From Candidatus Woesearchaeota archaeon (lineage in GTDB: Archaea; Nanobdellota; Nanobdellia; Woesearchaeales; JACJVV01), in assembly GCA_020637495.1 (NCBI GenBank), contig JACJVV010000001.1, forward strand, positions 434,001-498,000: 64,000 nucleotides of DNA. The letters are read 5' to 3'. The notes below the pieces were generated by a model. The model did no database searches, was not told the DNA's origin, and saw only the letters and a program-made list of their open reading frames with translations. Shown here piece by piece: positions 44,501 through 53,618 of the stretch; the first letter of the stretch is position 1; the number at the start of each line of letters is the position of its first letter. The position numbers and the translations under genes were made by a program.

Positions 44501-47500
44501 ATACTTTGATGGAGTCGAACAAAGCCTTACTACACGCTCATCTGGAGCATCAAGCATATGCGATTCCAGTCAACCATTAAGCATAGGTTCAAAGAGCAAT
44601 GGCGGCTGGCTCTTCAAAGGAAATATCGATGAGGTTGCCATATGGAACAGGACATTGAATGATACTGAAGTTGGTCTGCTTTACAATTATGGTGATGGGC
44701 TTAGTCTATTCTCTGATCAAGAATCTGAGACCCCATCTGAATCTTCCTGCCCTAATAGTTGGGCAGGTTCTGGTACAGAAGGAGATCCTTGCCAGGTTAC
44801 TGAATGTGGTTATCTGAATGTTTCTAACTTGTATTATGGTCTTGCTAATGATATAAATACAACTGTCTCTTGCATGAATATAACAGCTGATAATATTGTT
44901 TTTAGTGGAGAAGGTTACATAATAAATGCGACAAGCAATTTCTCAAGCATATATGGTATTACTATAGATGATATAACAAATCTTACATTAGGTAATGTTA
45001 CAATCTATAATTTCTATCAGGGTTTTAGGATAACAAATATGAACAATTCATTATTTAGAAATGTCACTTCATCTGGAATTGATACTGATTCTTGTTTTGG
45101 ATTGTATTTGATTAATTCCCATTACAATAATTTTTCTGATTATAGCAGTTCAGGTTATAACTTCTCTTATGGCCCACCTTGTTCAGGTTTCTTGGTCGAT
45201 TCATCATCTTATTACAATAATCTTTCTGATTTTAACATATCCTATTCTAAATATGGATTGTATGTAAATGGAGCAAATAATACTTTAACTAATAATAATC
45301 TTTATTCCACTATCTATGAAAGACTTTATCATTCTGATAATGATGTAAATTATCTCGTATATAATTCGTCTTTTGGTGAGATAAAGTGGACTGATAACAC
45401 TTTCTTGACTGACTTAGATATTTATGATGACATAATATTGGGAGAACATATCAATATCACAAATAATTCAGCATCATTAGGTGCTTCTCATTTCTCGACT
45501 GATAACGATATTAATAGCTCTGCAAATGTTACTCTTTATGGTGCTGATCAGTGGGAATTAACAAACCCAGTTATATTAAGGGATGGTATTGAGTGTAATG
45601 CAAGTACAACTCCTAGCTGTTATAATTTTACTGCTTTAGATACATCAACAGTTGTGTTTAATGTTAGTTCGTGGAGCAACTATAGCATTGGAGAAGGACC
45701 AATTGGCTGTCCTGCGAGCATGTCTGGAAGTGGTACAATTGCTGATCCTTGCGTTATAACAACATGTGTACAATTGCAAGCAATGAATGAAAGTCTTGGT
45801 GCTAATTATAGTCTTGGGAATAATATTGATTGTAGTGATACTGCTTCAGGCAATCAAGGTGGAAGTGACATCTGGACTGACACATATGGGTTCAATCCAA
45901 TAGGTTGTGATGATGAAGGTGGAGACTATTGCGGAGATAGGATAACTTATACATATTTCTCTGGAACATTTGAGGGTAATGGATATAATGTAACTGATTT
46001 ATTCATTGATAGACAAAGCGAGAATAATGTTGGGTTATTTGGCGCAGTAGATAATGCTACATTACAAAATGTCACTTTGTTTAATGCGGATGTGACAGCA
46101 AGATCACATGGTGGTTCTTTAGTTGGTATTATGACTAATTCAAACGCGACAAATGTCCATGTTGTTGGTGAAGTTACTGGTGTGTATGCATGGGGTACTG
46201 CAGGTGGACTGATTGGAAATATTGGTCCTGGGTCTAAAATAATGAAATCATCTGCTAATGCAAACACTTCTGCAAGATATACAGGATTAATTACTTACAG
46301 CAACTCAGGTAATATCTCACAATGTTATACTACTGGGACTGCCGCAGGTATAGATATAGTTGGAGGAATTGCAGGTGATATGGGTGGTGGTTATATAGAA
46401 GACTCTTATACAAATGCAGTTGTTACAGGTAGTGGTGGCGGAATGACAGGGAATACCTGGGGGAATATTTCAAGGTCTTATTCAAATGGAGTAGTCAATG
46501 GTGGCAATGCGGGAGGTATTGCATCTGCATTCAGTGCAGGAACCCAAAAAAGAATCCTTGATTCATTCACTGTCAGTAATGTATCTGGTTCAGGTTCAGA
46601 TGCTGTAGTAGGTACATTCAATGTAGGCCATCTTCTTGAAGGGATATATTGGTATAATCACTCAAATAATCCCACTAATTGCTATGGTGGTGGAAATGAG
46701 AATTGCACTGCATATACTGATTCAAGCTATTTCTTTGACGTATCAAATGAACCAATGGCATCCTGGGATTTCACGAATGTCTGGAGCAATTATTGTGATG
46801 GTGAAGGATATCCTATATTGTCATGGCAGAATCTTGATAGTGTTGCAGACTGTCCTGGATATGTCCCTGATACAGTACCTTTGATTGACTTCATCAGTCC
46901 TACACCTGATAATGGTTCTACTAACTATAGTGATTCAGTTTATTTGAACATTTCATCTTCAGATGACAGAGACTATTATTCATTCGTTGACTTTGACAAT
47001 GATGTTGTATTGTGGATGAGGTTTGATGATGTCAATGCTTCAGGCGATCCTATCGATAATTCTTCATATGGAAATAATGGAAGTCTGGAAGGGGATGCTT
47101 TGATTAATAGTTCAGGTAAGTTTGGAGACGGTTTGTATGTCGATGGAGATAATGATTGGGTAAATGTGAATGATTTTGATACTTCTGTATTTCAAAATCC
47201 TTTTACTTTCTCTTATTGGCAGAATATTGATCAACAAACTGGGAAGGGGATTATTTCTGCCTTGAATTGTTCAGGAGCAGGCTGTGCAAATTCATTAGGT
47301 ATATCTTTTTCTGTTTATCATGTTCCTGACTATCATACCAGATTTAGTTTTGCAAATGGTACTGTTTTTTCTAATCTTCAAACTACCAGCACAACCATGA
47401 CATTAGATTGGACTCATATTGTAGGGAAGTATAATGGTTCAGCTTATTTCCTTTATGTTAATGGTATCTTAGAGAATAGTACTGAATCAGAAATAGTTCC

Positions 47501-50500
47501 AAATTCATCAGGAATTTTAAGCTTGGGAAGAGCATTTGTTAATAGTGATGCTTATGAGATAACTGGGTATATTGATGACATAGTTGTTTTTAACAGATCA
47601 TTGTCTGACGAGGAGATATTATCTCTTTATAATTCAACATCATCTAATTATCAGAATAATTTCACTAACTTAAGTTATGGGGAGCATAGTTTTACAGCCT
47701 ATGCTGTTGATGAAAATGGAAATGTCAATGAGACAGAAGAAAGAGTTGTCACATTGCAGGCTCCTGATGGATGTCCTAATGGATGGCTTGGTTCTGGAAC
47801 AGAAGGTGATCCTTGTCAAATTACTGAGGGAGGAGATTTAAGTGTTGCTGATCTTTATTATGAAGTTCAAGATGATTTGACTGTCTCAGGAACTTTATTC
47901 ACTATAAATGCTGATAATGTAAAGCTTGATGGAAATGGAAAAAGTATTGATGGTGATGGGACAGGTTCCGGAATTTACTCTGACTCTGTGTATAACATTA
48001 CTATCTCAGACTTCAATTCAATTTCAGGATTTGGATATGGTATAAATTTGTATAATGTTCAAGATTCTTTAATAGAAAATTTGACTATAGCAAATAGTAC
48101 TGATGAAGCAGGATTATATGTTTATGATGTCAGAAATAATACCTATACTGATTTAAATCTTTCAAATAATTCTATGGGAGTATGGTGCGAGATAAATTGC
48201 AGCTATGATAATTATCTTAATATAATCAGTGATAGCATTTACTACGGAGTGAGTCTCTATCAATTAAATTCAAGTATCATTGATAACATCAATGTAAGTC
48301 CGTCAGTTGAATATGGAATTACTCTGCAGGATTCATATCTTAACAATATCTCCAATATAAATGTGAGCGATACTAATTATGTTGGATTGAACCTAGAATA
48401 TAGCTATAATAACAGTATTGCAAATGCGAATGCAGACAGAAATTATGGTAGGGGAGGAATTGCTTTTATTAATAGCTCTTATAATCACCTTTCTGACTTT
48501 ACTGCTGATGGTAGTGAGGGTGATGCAGGATTCTATATCAATGCTGGAAGTTCGTGGAATATACTTGAAAATGGAAGCTTGAATGGTACGGTTAATGGAG
48601 TCTGGCAGGAAGAAGGATATTCAAATGATCACAATATATTCAGAAATTTAAATATCTCAGGTTCGAATGGTATCTCAAGTTTAGCTGGTTATAACAATAC
48701 AATCATTGATTGTATAATATCATCTCCTTATGTTGGAATATTTATACAATCATTTGAAAATTCTGATGATTGGATAATCTCTAATAATATTATAACCACT
48801 GATTATGTAGGTATTGAGTTTGGTTGTAATGTTCCTTTAACAGGTCATCAACTAATAAATAATAGCATTATAGCCACTGTATCTTCAATCTCAATGCCAT
48901 ATTGTACCGAGGAGAATACTATTTATTACAATAATTCTTATGGTTCAATTAACTGGACAACTACAAATATTACTACGGAGAATAATTTATCTTGGCCTGG
49001 TAATATCCAAATAGGTGAAGGATGGGCTTATTATAATCCATCAGCTGTGGATGAGTTAAATGGTTCAGCAAATGTCACTTTGTATGGAGTCGATTCACTA
49101 GGTTTTGCAAATCCTACAATATACAAAGACGGTGAAGAATGTGCTGATTGTAGTAATTTCACTGCAATGGATGCTTCAACTATAATCTTTAATGTAAGCT
49201 CATGGAGCAACTATAGCATTGGTGAAGGAGAAATCGATATTCCTACTATAGATTATATATCTCCTACTCTATCTGATAGTGAAACTTCAAATAGAACTTC
49301 ATTATCGGTGAATATTAATGTCTCATCACTTTTAATCTCTTCGATAGTACATAATCTCTATGATGATTCAGGGCTTGTTGCTACATCAAATGCATCTAAT
49401 TCATCAGGTTACAGTCGAGGTCATCAGACTTTATCAGCAAAGCAAAGTTATACTTGTTACTTGTTAGATAATGGTGATGTCATCTGTCAAGGAGATAATA
49501 CTCAAGGCGAAGCAAATAACTTTACAGGAAAAGATGTAGTCCAAATAAGTGCAGGCTATTTCCATAGTTGTTTCCTTCTGAATAATGGAAGTGTTGAATG
49601 CCAAGGAAAGAACAACTACGGACAATCAAATCCTTATTACGGAGGAGATGTTGTTCAGGTTGAAGGATATTATGACTTTACTTGCCTTCTGTTTGCTAAT
49701 GGGAGTGTAGATTGTCGTGGTTATAACAACCGAGGTCAATCAGCAGATTATAATGGTGATGATATCATACAGATTGCTGCTGGCCAATATCACATGTGCA
49801 TGCTTAATGAAGGAGGAAATGTAACTTGTCAAGGTTGGAACAATAATGGACAATCAGCCAACTACACCTCTGGAAATGCTATCCAAGTTGCTACAGGTGC
49901 ATATCATACTTGCGTATTGCTATCTAATGGTAATGTCGATTGCTACGGTTCCAATACATATGGTCAATCTACTGATTACAATGGCGGTGATGCTGTGCAG
50001 GTGGCTGCAGGGCATTCAAATTCATGTTTCTTATTGTCTAATGGGAACGTCAATTGTCAAGGAAGAGATGAGGGAGGAGAATCAGCAGATTATACAGGCG
50101 GAGATGCTGAACAAGTTACTATTGGATATAATCATGTATGTTTCTTGTTTTCAAATAAGACTATCCAATGTCAAGGGTCTAATGGGGATGGTAGGGCAGA
50201 TAATCATGATACTGCAAATGTCAGGATCGGCTCAAGTTATTTTGTATTCCCTGAATTAAGTTATGGGACATATTATATCAATTCCACAGCATGTAACTTA
50301 GCAGGATGCAATTCAACTGAAACAAGGACAATAACGCTAGGTGTGCCTGATGTTACTTCTCCAACAATTAATTTTGTTTCGCCAACTCCTGATAATGGTT
50401 CAATAAATGATACTGATTCCATTTATGTAAATGTTTCTTCAAATGATTCAAGTAATTACTACTCATTTGTAGATTTCGATGATGATGTTGTCTTGTGGAT

Positions 50501-53500
50501 GAGGTTTGATGATGTAAATGCCTCAGGTGATCCTATCGATAATTCCTCGTATGGGAATAATGGTAGTGTTGTTGGTGATGCTTTGATCAATAGCTCAGGT
50601 AAGTTTGGTGAAGGTGCTTGGTTTGATGGAACTGGAGATTATATACAATCTGATGCTTATAATCTGATTCCTGATGCTTTTACAGTATCTGCTTGGGTAC
50701 GACCAATTTTAGACTCTGCTGACACACTTTTGAGATTAGGATCAGGTGGTACACCTACATTAAGACTGTCGAATGGTGGAAGTCCATTAATGTGGATGGA
50801 TTCTGTAAATTACCGGTATTTTGATGGAAGTGAGTATGACATCGAAGATGGTAATTGGCACCATATTGTTTTTATGATAAATGGATCTACTGCAGATTCA
50901 ATCTTGAGTGCACAAATGTATGTAGATGGAATATCAATAACTCCTATTGCAACAGTATCAAGTAGTGATCAAGATTCTAGAAATGTTTTTAGGATAGGTG
51001 GTAATGGTGATTACAATGGTTCAATCGACGAAATGATAGTTTTTAATAGGATGTTATCATCTGATGAGATATCTGCATTATACAATTCAACATCTGCAAA
51101 TTATAAGAATAATTTCACAAACCTAAGTTATGGGCAGCATAGCTTCACAGGCTATGCTGTTGATGAGAGTGGAAATGTAAATGAGACTGAGGAAAGGTTT
51201 GTTACTTTAGCTGATGGTTCATCTCCTCAGATAGATTTCATCAGCCCTACACCTGATAATGGTTCAGTCAATGATAGCTCATATGTTTATGTCAATGTCA
51301 GTTCTAGCGATGAAAGCAATTATTATTCTTTTGTAGATTTTGATGATGATTTATTACTCTGGATGAGGTTTGATGATGTCAATGCTTCAGGAGATCCAAT
51401 AGATAATTCAAGTTATGGGAACAACGGAAGCCTGAAAGGTGATGCTTTCATCAATAGTTCAGGAAAGTTCGGTGATGCTGTACACTTTGATGGTGATGGT
51501 GATGAGATTGATGTCGAAGGGCTAAACGGCAATTCAGGCTCATATACTTTCTCTTATTGGTTAATCCCTTCTGATATCCAATATTCTACATTGGCTTATC
51601 TGACTGATATCCAGTCTGGAAGGCTTATCACAGCTATGAGAGCAAATCATGCGACTCAAATGGGTTATTATTCCTCAGGTTCTTGGCATCAACTTACTGA
51701 ATTATTTACAAATGAATGGACTCATGTCGTATTTGTCCTTGATGCAGCAGCAAATAATGGTTCTCTATATATCAATGGCCTATATAACTCAAGCAGCACT
51801 TATAGTAGTATGAGTATCGGAGGAGATATTTCAATAGGGGGTCATTATGCTGCTTCAAGTACATATTATAATGGGTCAATGGATGAAGTTCTAATATTCA
51901 ACAGGTCATTATCAGCAGCAGAGGTTTATGCATTATATAATTCAACATCAGCTAATTATCAGAGCAATTTCACTAACTTAAGCTATGCCCAACACAGCTT
52001 TACTGCTTATGCTGTTGATGAGGCTGGTAATGTAAACGAGACTGAGGAAAGGTTTGTCACGTTAAACCAGAATATTTGCCCTAATAGCTGGTTTGGTTCA
52101 GGAACTGAGAATGATCCTTGCATGGTTACAGAGTGTGGTGTAATAGACGGGGACCATGGGAACATGTATTATCAGCTCCAGAATGATATATCAAATGAAT
52201 CGACATGCTTTGAGATATATTCAGCTGATGTTGTATTTGATGGTAATGGATTTGCATTGATCGGAATTGATCTGGATGATACAGTAGATTATGGCATTTA
52301 TACAGATTCTGCTTATAATCTTGTTCTTGCAAATTTCAGTAACATATCAAACTGGGGAGATGTAGGATGCGAGGGTGATTGTGATGGTGCAGGGATATAC
52401 CTTATAGATTCATCAAGTGCAATGCTTGAAGACATTTATCTTCAATATAATATGTTCAGCATATTTGTTGGTGGAGAAGCAGTATATGATAATTTCAACA
52501 ATATTACGATTCTTGATTCAGGAGAAAGTGCCATGTACATTGAATCTTCACCTTATTCGAACATCTCTAACATTGTAATATCAAACTCATCAGGTGATGG
52601 TGCGATATTTATTGATTCAACTGCTAGCGGTATGATTCTGGAGAACATGACAGCATATGATACAGACTTTGGTATTGCATTGAATATTGATAATTCTACA
52701 TTAAGAAATGTTTCAACATTCAACAATGATTTTGATGATCTTTCAATATATGGAACAAACAATACAATAGAGTTCAGAAATTCATTTGGATCAATAATCT
52801 GGAATGGAGGAAATTTTGTATCCAGGAACAATATAACTTTCCCAGGTACAATACAGATAGGTGAAGGATGGGCATTCTATAATTCATCAGGTGATTCTGG
52901 AACAGATGGCTTGAATTCAACAGCAAATATCACACTTTATGGAGTTGATCAGATAGGATTGATCACACCTATGCTTTTCAAAAACGGAGAACAATGCATT
53001 GATTGCCATAACTTCAGTGCTTTAGATGCTGCAACTGTTATATTCAATGTCAGCAGTTGGAGCAATTATAGTATTGGTGAAACACCTATTTGTCCTAACT
53101 ATTGGGAAGGAAATGGTTCAGAGGAGAATCCTTGTCAGGTCACTAATTCAGGTAATTTGAGTGTTCCTAATCTTTACTATAAACTACAGAACAATATACA
53201 AAGAGATGGGGGAACTCCTTTCAATGTAACTGCTGATAATATCACATTTGATGGAGATGGATATTATATCTATGGTGAGAACATGATTGGTGAGAAATGC
53301 ATTGAGATCTATGGTTATGATAATTTATCATTGATTAATATCAAGTTCGATAATATCTCTGCCAGTTCAGGAGCTTCAGCTATAGTTTTGAGTTATTCAT
53401 ATAATAATACAATATTAAATATATCTCTCGAAAACAATTATTCAAGTGGTACTGGTGTTAGTCTGTCAGCTGCGCAATCAATAATTAATTCTTCAGTATT

Positions 53501-53618
53501 CTATGGTGAAACAGCTATATGGTTTGGTACAGTGCCTCCAATAAATGCATATATAGAGAATTCTGAATTCTTCGTGAATAATCTTGCTATAGGGGCAGCA
53601 GTATGGGGGTTTTGCTGA
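41574..53618 (+). CDS. giant surface protein, N-terminal part up to the frameshift
   Basis: The 4014-codon frame starts with a signal peptide (1-28) and an N-terminal domain (about 30-180). LamG-like domains lie at about 184-389, 826-1047, 1763-2062, 2926-3216 and 3218-3500. Beta-helix modules begin with the header CPNxWxGSGTExDPCQVT at residues 398, 1059, 2067, 3502 and 3840 and close with a repeated ANVTLYG...NYSIGEG sequence. A GLUG-like region (about 1379-1762) and a seven-bladed RCC1-like propeller (about 2623-2876) sit between. It is rich in N-x-S/T sequons. The last residues (AVWGFC) and the TGA result from a frame change; the domain is incomplete there. The likely role is adhesion. 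Confidence 0.8.
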   Translation: MKKLSFIIAGSILLIFIFMSSILGVTGKAIDNLIIERNAVQEEVVYESVQAYEGLYGVQFKGRFKGENLSIYTVGDSKEQIYSQSGDGYLNFIYDLNGETGEITFMIKYIGELKNPTKRLIEVEQSAIIDSVQVQSRTTRDVLDTVQIDEVIEDEVETNSAVVAPTYYTTRSVMILSGEIPSEILLDGLIGYWPFDETSGTNAEDYGSGGNNGTAINGADMSADGKVNSGVMMDSGSNQYINTALDRDSAPVTLSIWVNNTGDVSSQYNLISNDDGNFDHGIIIHPTGNYYIWSGSASYKNTGIAAAQDLNQWVHLAAVISSSGVYFYRNGVTSGNLGSGSNAAGGGYYIGRGMGANFDGFVDEAAIWNRTLNSTEIGWLYNNGTGLSLLNGSGGGSCPNGWAGSGTEGDPCQVTEAGNLTEANMVYKLQNDIGPDFVGTPFNITAENITLNGDGYTINGDDTGTDYGVLVQDYNNVTITGFNNLSGFSKSIYLSNSNNSIINNNSITIVSAEDVYGVYIEDSTDFSVDNNYFNLTSTVTSKKLYPIEISLTSFNSTNANITSNYIILNLTGGGILQGILFGIDSNSILNNVRIESNIITAYGSSTGINFQNNGILSNSLIFNNSMNLTQGSTGSSYGVLFFNNQNIHNNTIDSNLINTISNFAYGIYVQDQTSSFGNNTFINNYINVTGSVSNYSIYNYGIDELNYFIYNNSYGSINWSNETFLSDISIQNNISSSYIIIDNNSAYVNSTYYASEYLNSSANVTFYGADQWGLTNPVILRDGVECNEGTTPACYNFTALDSATVVFNVSSWSNYSIGEGVNITQLRDGLVGYWPLNETSGSIAEEFSGNNLDMTINSATLNQEGKVGTSYSFDGSTSYLNITDTPLLDIPSNISIQAWVNVSSTIGSVAGIVEKNNDGTGGRAYDLRYESGYIVTTLNELCSGSTRWDVYASTMIDTDVFVHVVMTWDGSSSPKIYFDGVEQSLTTRSSGASSICDSSQPLSIGSKSNGGWLFKGNIDEVAIWNRTLNDTEVGLLYNYGDGLSLFSDQESETPSESSCPNSWAGSGTEGDPCQVTECGYLNVSNLYYGLANDINTTVSCMNITADNIVFSGEGYIINATSNFSSIYGITIDDITNLTLGNVTIYNFYQGFRITNMNNSLFRNVTSSGIDTDSCFGLYLINSHYNNFSDYSSSGYNFSYGPPCSGFLVDSSSYYNNLSDFNISYSKYGLYVNGANNTLTNNNLYSTIYERLYHSDNDVNYLVYNSSFGEIKWTDNTFLTDLDIYDDIILGEHINITNNSASLGASHFSTDNDINSSANVTLYGADQWELTNPVILRDGIECNASTTPSCYNFTALDTSTVVFNVSSWSNYSIGEGPIGCPASMSGSGTIADPCVITTCVQLQAMNESLGANYSLGNNIDCSDTASGNQGGSDIWTDTYGFNPIGCDDEGGDYCGDRITYTYFSGTFEGNGYNVTDLFIDRQSENNVGLFGAVDNATLQNVTLFNADVTARSHGGSLVGIMTNSNATNVHVVGEVTGVYAWGTAGGLIGNIGPGSKIMKSSANANTSARYTGLITYSNSGNISQCYTTGTAAGIDIVGGIAGDMGGGYIEDSYTNAVVTGSGGGMTGNTWGNISRSYSNGVVNGGNAGGIASAFSAGTQKRILDSFTVSNVSGSGSDAVVGTFNVGHLLEGIYWYNHSNNPTNCYGGGNENCTAYTDSSYFFDVSNEPMASWDFTNVWSNYCDGEGYPILSWQNLDSVADCPGYVPDTVPLIDFISPTPDNGSTNYSDSVYLNISSSDDRDYYSFVDFDNDVVLWMRFDDVNASGDPIDNSSYGNNGSLEGDALINSSGKFGDGLYVDGDNDWVNVNDFDTSVFQNPFTFSYWQNIDQQTGKGIISALNCSGAGCANSLGISFSVYHVPDYHTRFSFANGTVFSNLQTTSTTMTLDWTHIVGKYNGSAYFLYVNGILENSTESEIVPNSSGILSLGRAFVNSDAYEITGYIDDIVVFNRSLSDEEILSLYNSTSSNYQNNFTNLSYGEHSFTAYAVDENGNVNETEERVVTLQAPDGCPNGWLGSGTEGDPCQITEGGDLSVADLYYEVQDDLTVSGTLFTINADNVKLDGNGKSIDGDGTGSGIYSDSVYNITISDFNSISGFGYGINLYNVQDSLIENLTIANSTDEAGLYVYDVRNNTYTDLNLSNNSMGVWCEINCSYDNYLNIISDSIYYGVSLYQLNSSIIDNINVSPSVEYGITLQDSYLNNISNINVSDTNYVGLNLEYSYNNSIANANADRNYGRGGIAFINSSYNHLSDFTADGSEGDAGFYINAGSSWNILENGSLNGTVNGVWQEEGYSNDHNIFRNLNISGSNGISSLAGYNNTIIDCIISSPYVGIFIQSFENSDDWIISNNIITTDYVGIEFGCNVPLTGHQLINNSIIATVSSISMPYCTEENTIYYNNSYGSINWTTTNITTENNLSWPGNIQIGEGWAYYNPSAVDELNGSANVTLYGVDSLGFANPTIYKDGEECADCSNFTAMDASTIIFNVSSWSNYSIGEGEIDIPTIDYISPTLSDSETSNRTSLSVNINVSSLLISSIVHNLYDDSGLVATSNASNSSGYSRGHQTLSAKQSYTCYLLDNGDVICQGDNTQGEANNFTGKDVVQISAGYFHSCFLLNNGSVECQGKNNYGQSNPYYGGDVVQVEGYYDFTCLLFANGSVDCRGYNNRGQSADYNGDDIIQIAAGQYHMCMLNEGGNVTCQGWNNNGQSANYTSGNAIQVATGAYHTCVLLSNGNVDCYGSNTYGQSTDYNGGDAVQVAAGHSNSCFLLSNGNVNCQGRDEGGESADYTGGDAEQVTIGYNHVCFLFSNKTIQCQGSNGDGRADNHDTANVRIGSSYFVFPELSYGTYYINSTACNLAGCNSTETRTITLGVPDVTSPTINFVSPTPDNGSINDTDSIYVNVSSNDSSNYYSFVDFDDDVVLWMRFDDVNASGDPIDNSSYGNNGSVVGDALINSSGKFGEGAWFDGTGDYIQSDAYNLIPDAFTVSAWVRPILDSADTLLRLGSGGTPTLRLSNGGSPLMWMDSVNYRYFDGSEYDIEDGNWHHIVFMINGSTADSILSAQMYVDGISITPIATVSSSDQDSRNVFRIGGNGDYNGSIDEMIVFNRMLSSDEISALYNSTSANYKNNFTNLSYGQHSFTGYAVDESGNVNETEERFVTLADGSSPQIDFISPTPDNGSVNDSSYVYVNVSSSDESNYYSFVDFDDDLLLWMRFDDVNASGDPIDNSSYGNNGSLKGDAFINSSGKFGDAVHFDGDGDEIDVEGLNGNSGSYTFSYWLIPSDIQYSTLAYLTDIQSGRLITAMRANHATQMGYYSSGSWHQLTELFTNEWTHVVFVLDAAANNGSLYINGLYNSSSTYSSMSIGGDISIGGHYAASSTYYNGSMDEVLIFNRSLSAAEVYALYNSTSANYQSNFTNLSYAQHSFTAYAVDEAGNVNETEERFVTLNQNICPNSWFGSGTENDPCMVTECGVIDGDHGNMYYQLQNDISNESTCFEIYSADVVFDGNGFALIGIDLDDTVDYGIYTDSAYNLVLANFSNISNWGDVGCEGDCDGAGIYLIDSSSAMLEDIYLQYNMFSIFVGGEAVYDNFNNITILDSGESAMYIESSPYSNISNIVISNSSGDGAIFIDSTASGMILENMTAYDTDFGIALNIDNSTLRNVSTFNNDFDDLSIYGTNNTIEFRNSFGSIIWNGGNFVSRNNITFPGTIQIGEGWAFYNSSGDSGTDGLNSTANITLYGVDQIGLITPMLFKNGEQCIDCHNFSALDAATVIFNVSSWSNYSIGETPICPNYWEGNGSEENPCQVTNSGNLSVPNLYYKLQNNIQRDGGTPFNVTADNITFDGDGYYIYGENMIGEKCIEIYGYDNLSLINIKFDNISASSGASAIVLSYSYNNTILNISLENNYSSGTGVSLSAAQSIINSSVFYGETAIWFGTVPPINAYIENSEFFVNNLAIGAAVWGFC
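46885..52060 (+). repeat. three homologous Ig/LamG blocks
   Basis: Blocks starting near 46885, 50350 and 51225 each carry the opening ISPTPDNGS, a conserved FVDFD...LWMRFDDVNASGDPID stretch (tryptophan codons at 47012, 50496 and 51360) and the closing FTNLSYG...H-SF repeat. The DNA in these stretches differs mainly at third codon positions, so the copies are older than those in the 8753 gene but still clearly duplicated. Confidence 0.75.
49435..50210 (+). other. seven-bladed RCC1-like propeller segment
   Basis: Seven repeats of the form C-x-LL-x-NG-x-V-x-CQG-x-N, spaced about 37 residues apart, each contain two cysteines (for example YTCYLLDNGDVICQGDN, then FHSCFLLNNGSVECQG). Flanks at 49240-49430 and 50210-50340 look like two halves of one Ig-like domain, as if the propeller were inserted into a loop. 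Confidence 0.7.
53605..53613 (+). other. frameshift site: G5T4 run
   Basis: The frame ends in TGA 53616-53618, just after this run. Removing one base restores A-V-W-G-F-A-E-H-N-L and joins smoothly to the repeat module continuing to 53955. The possibilities are an assembly error, a real mutation or programmed slippage. Confidence 0.8.
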
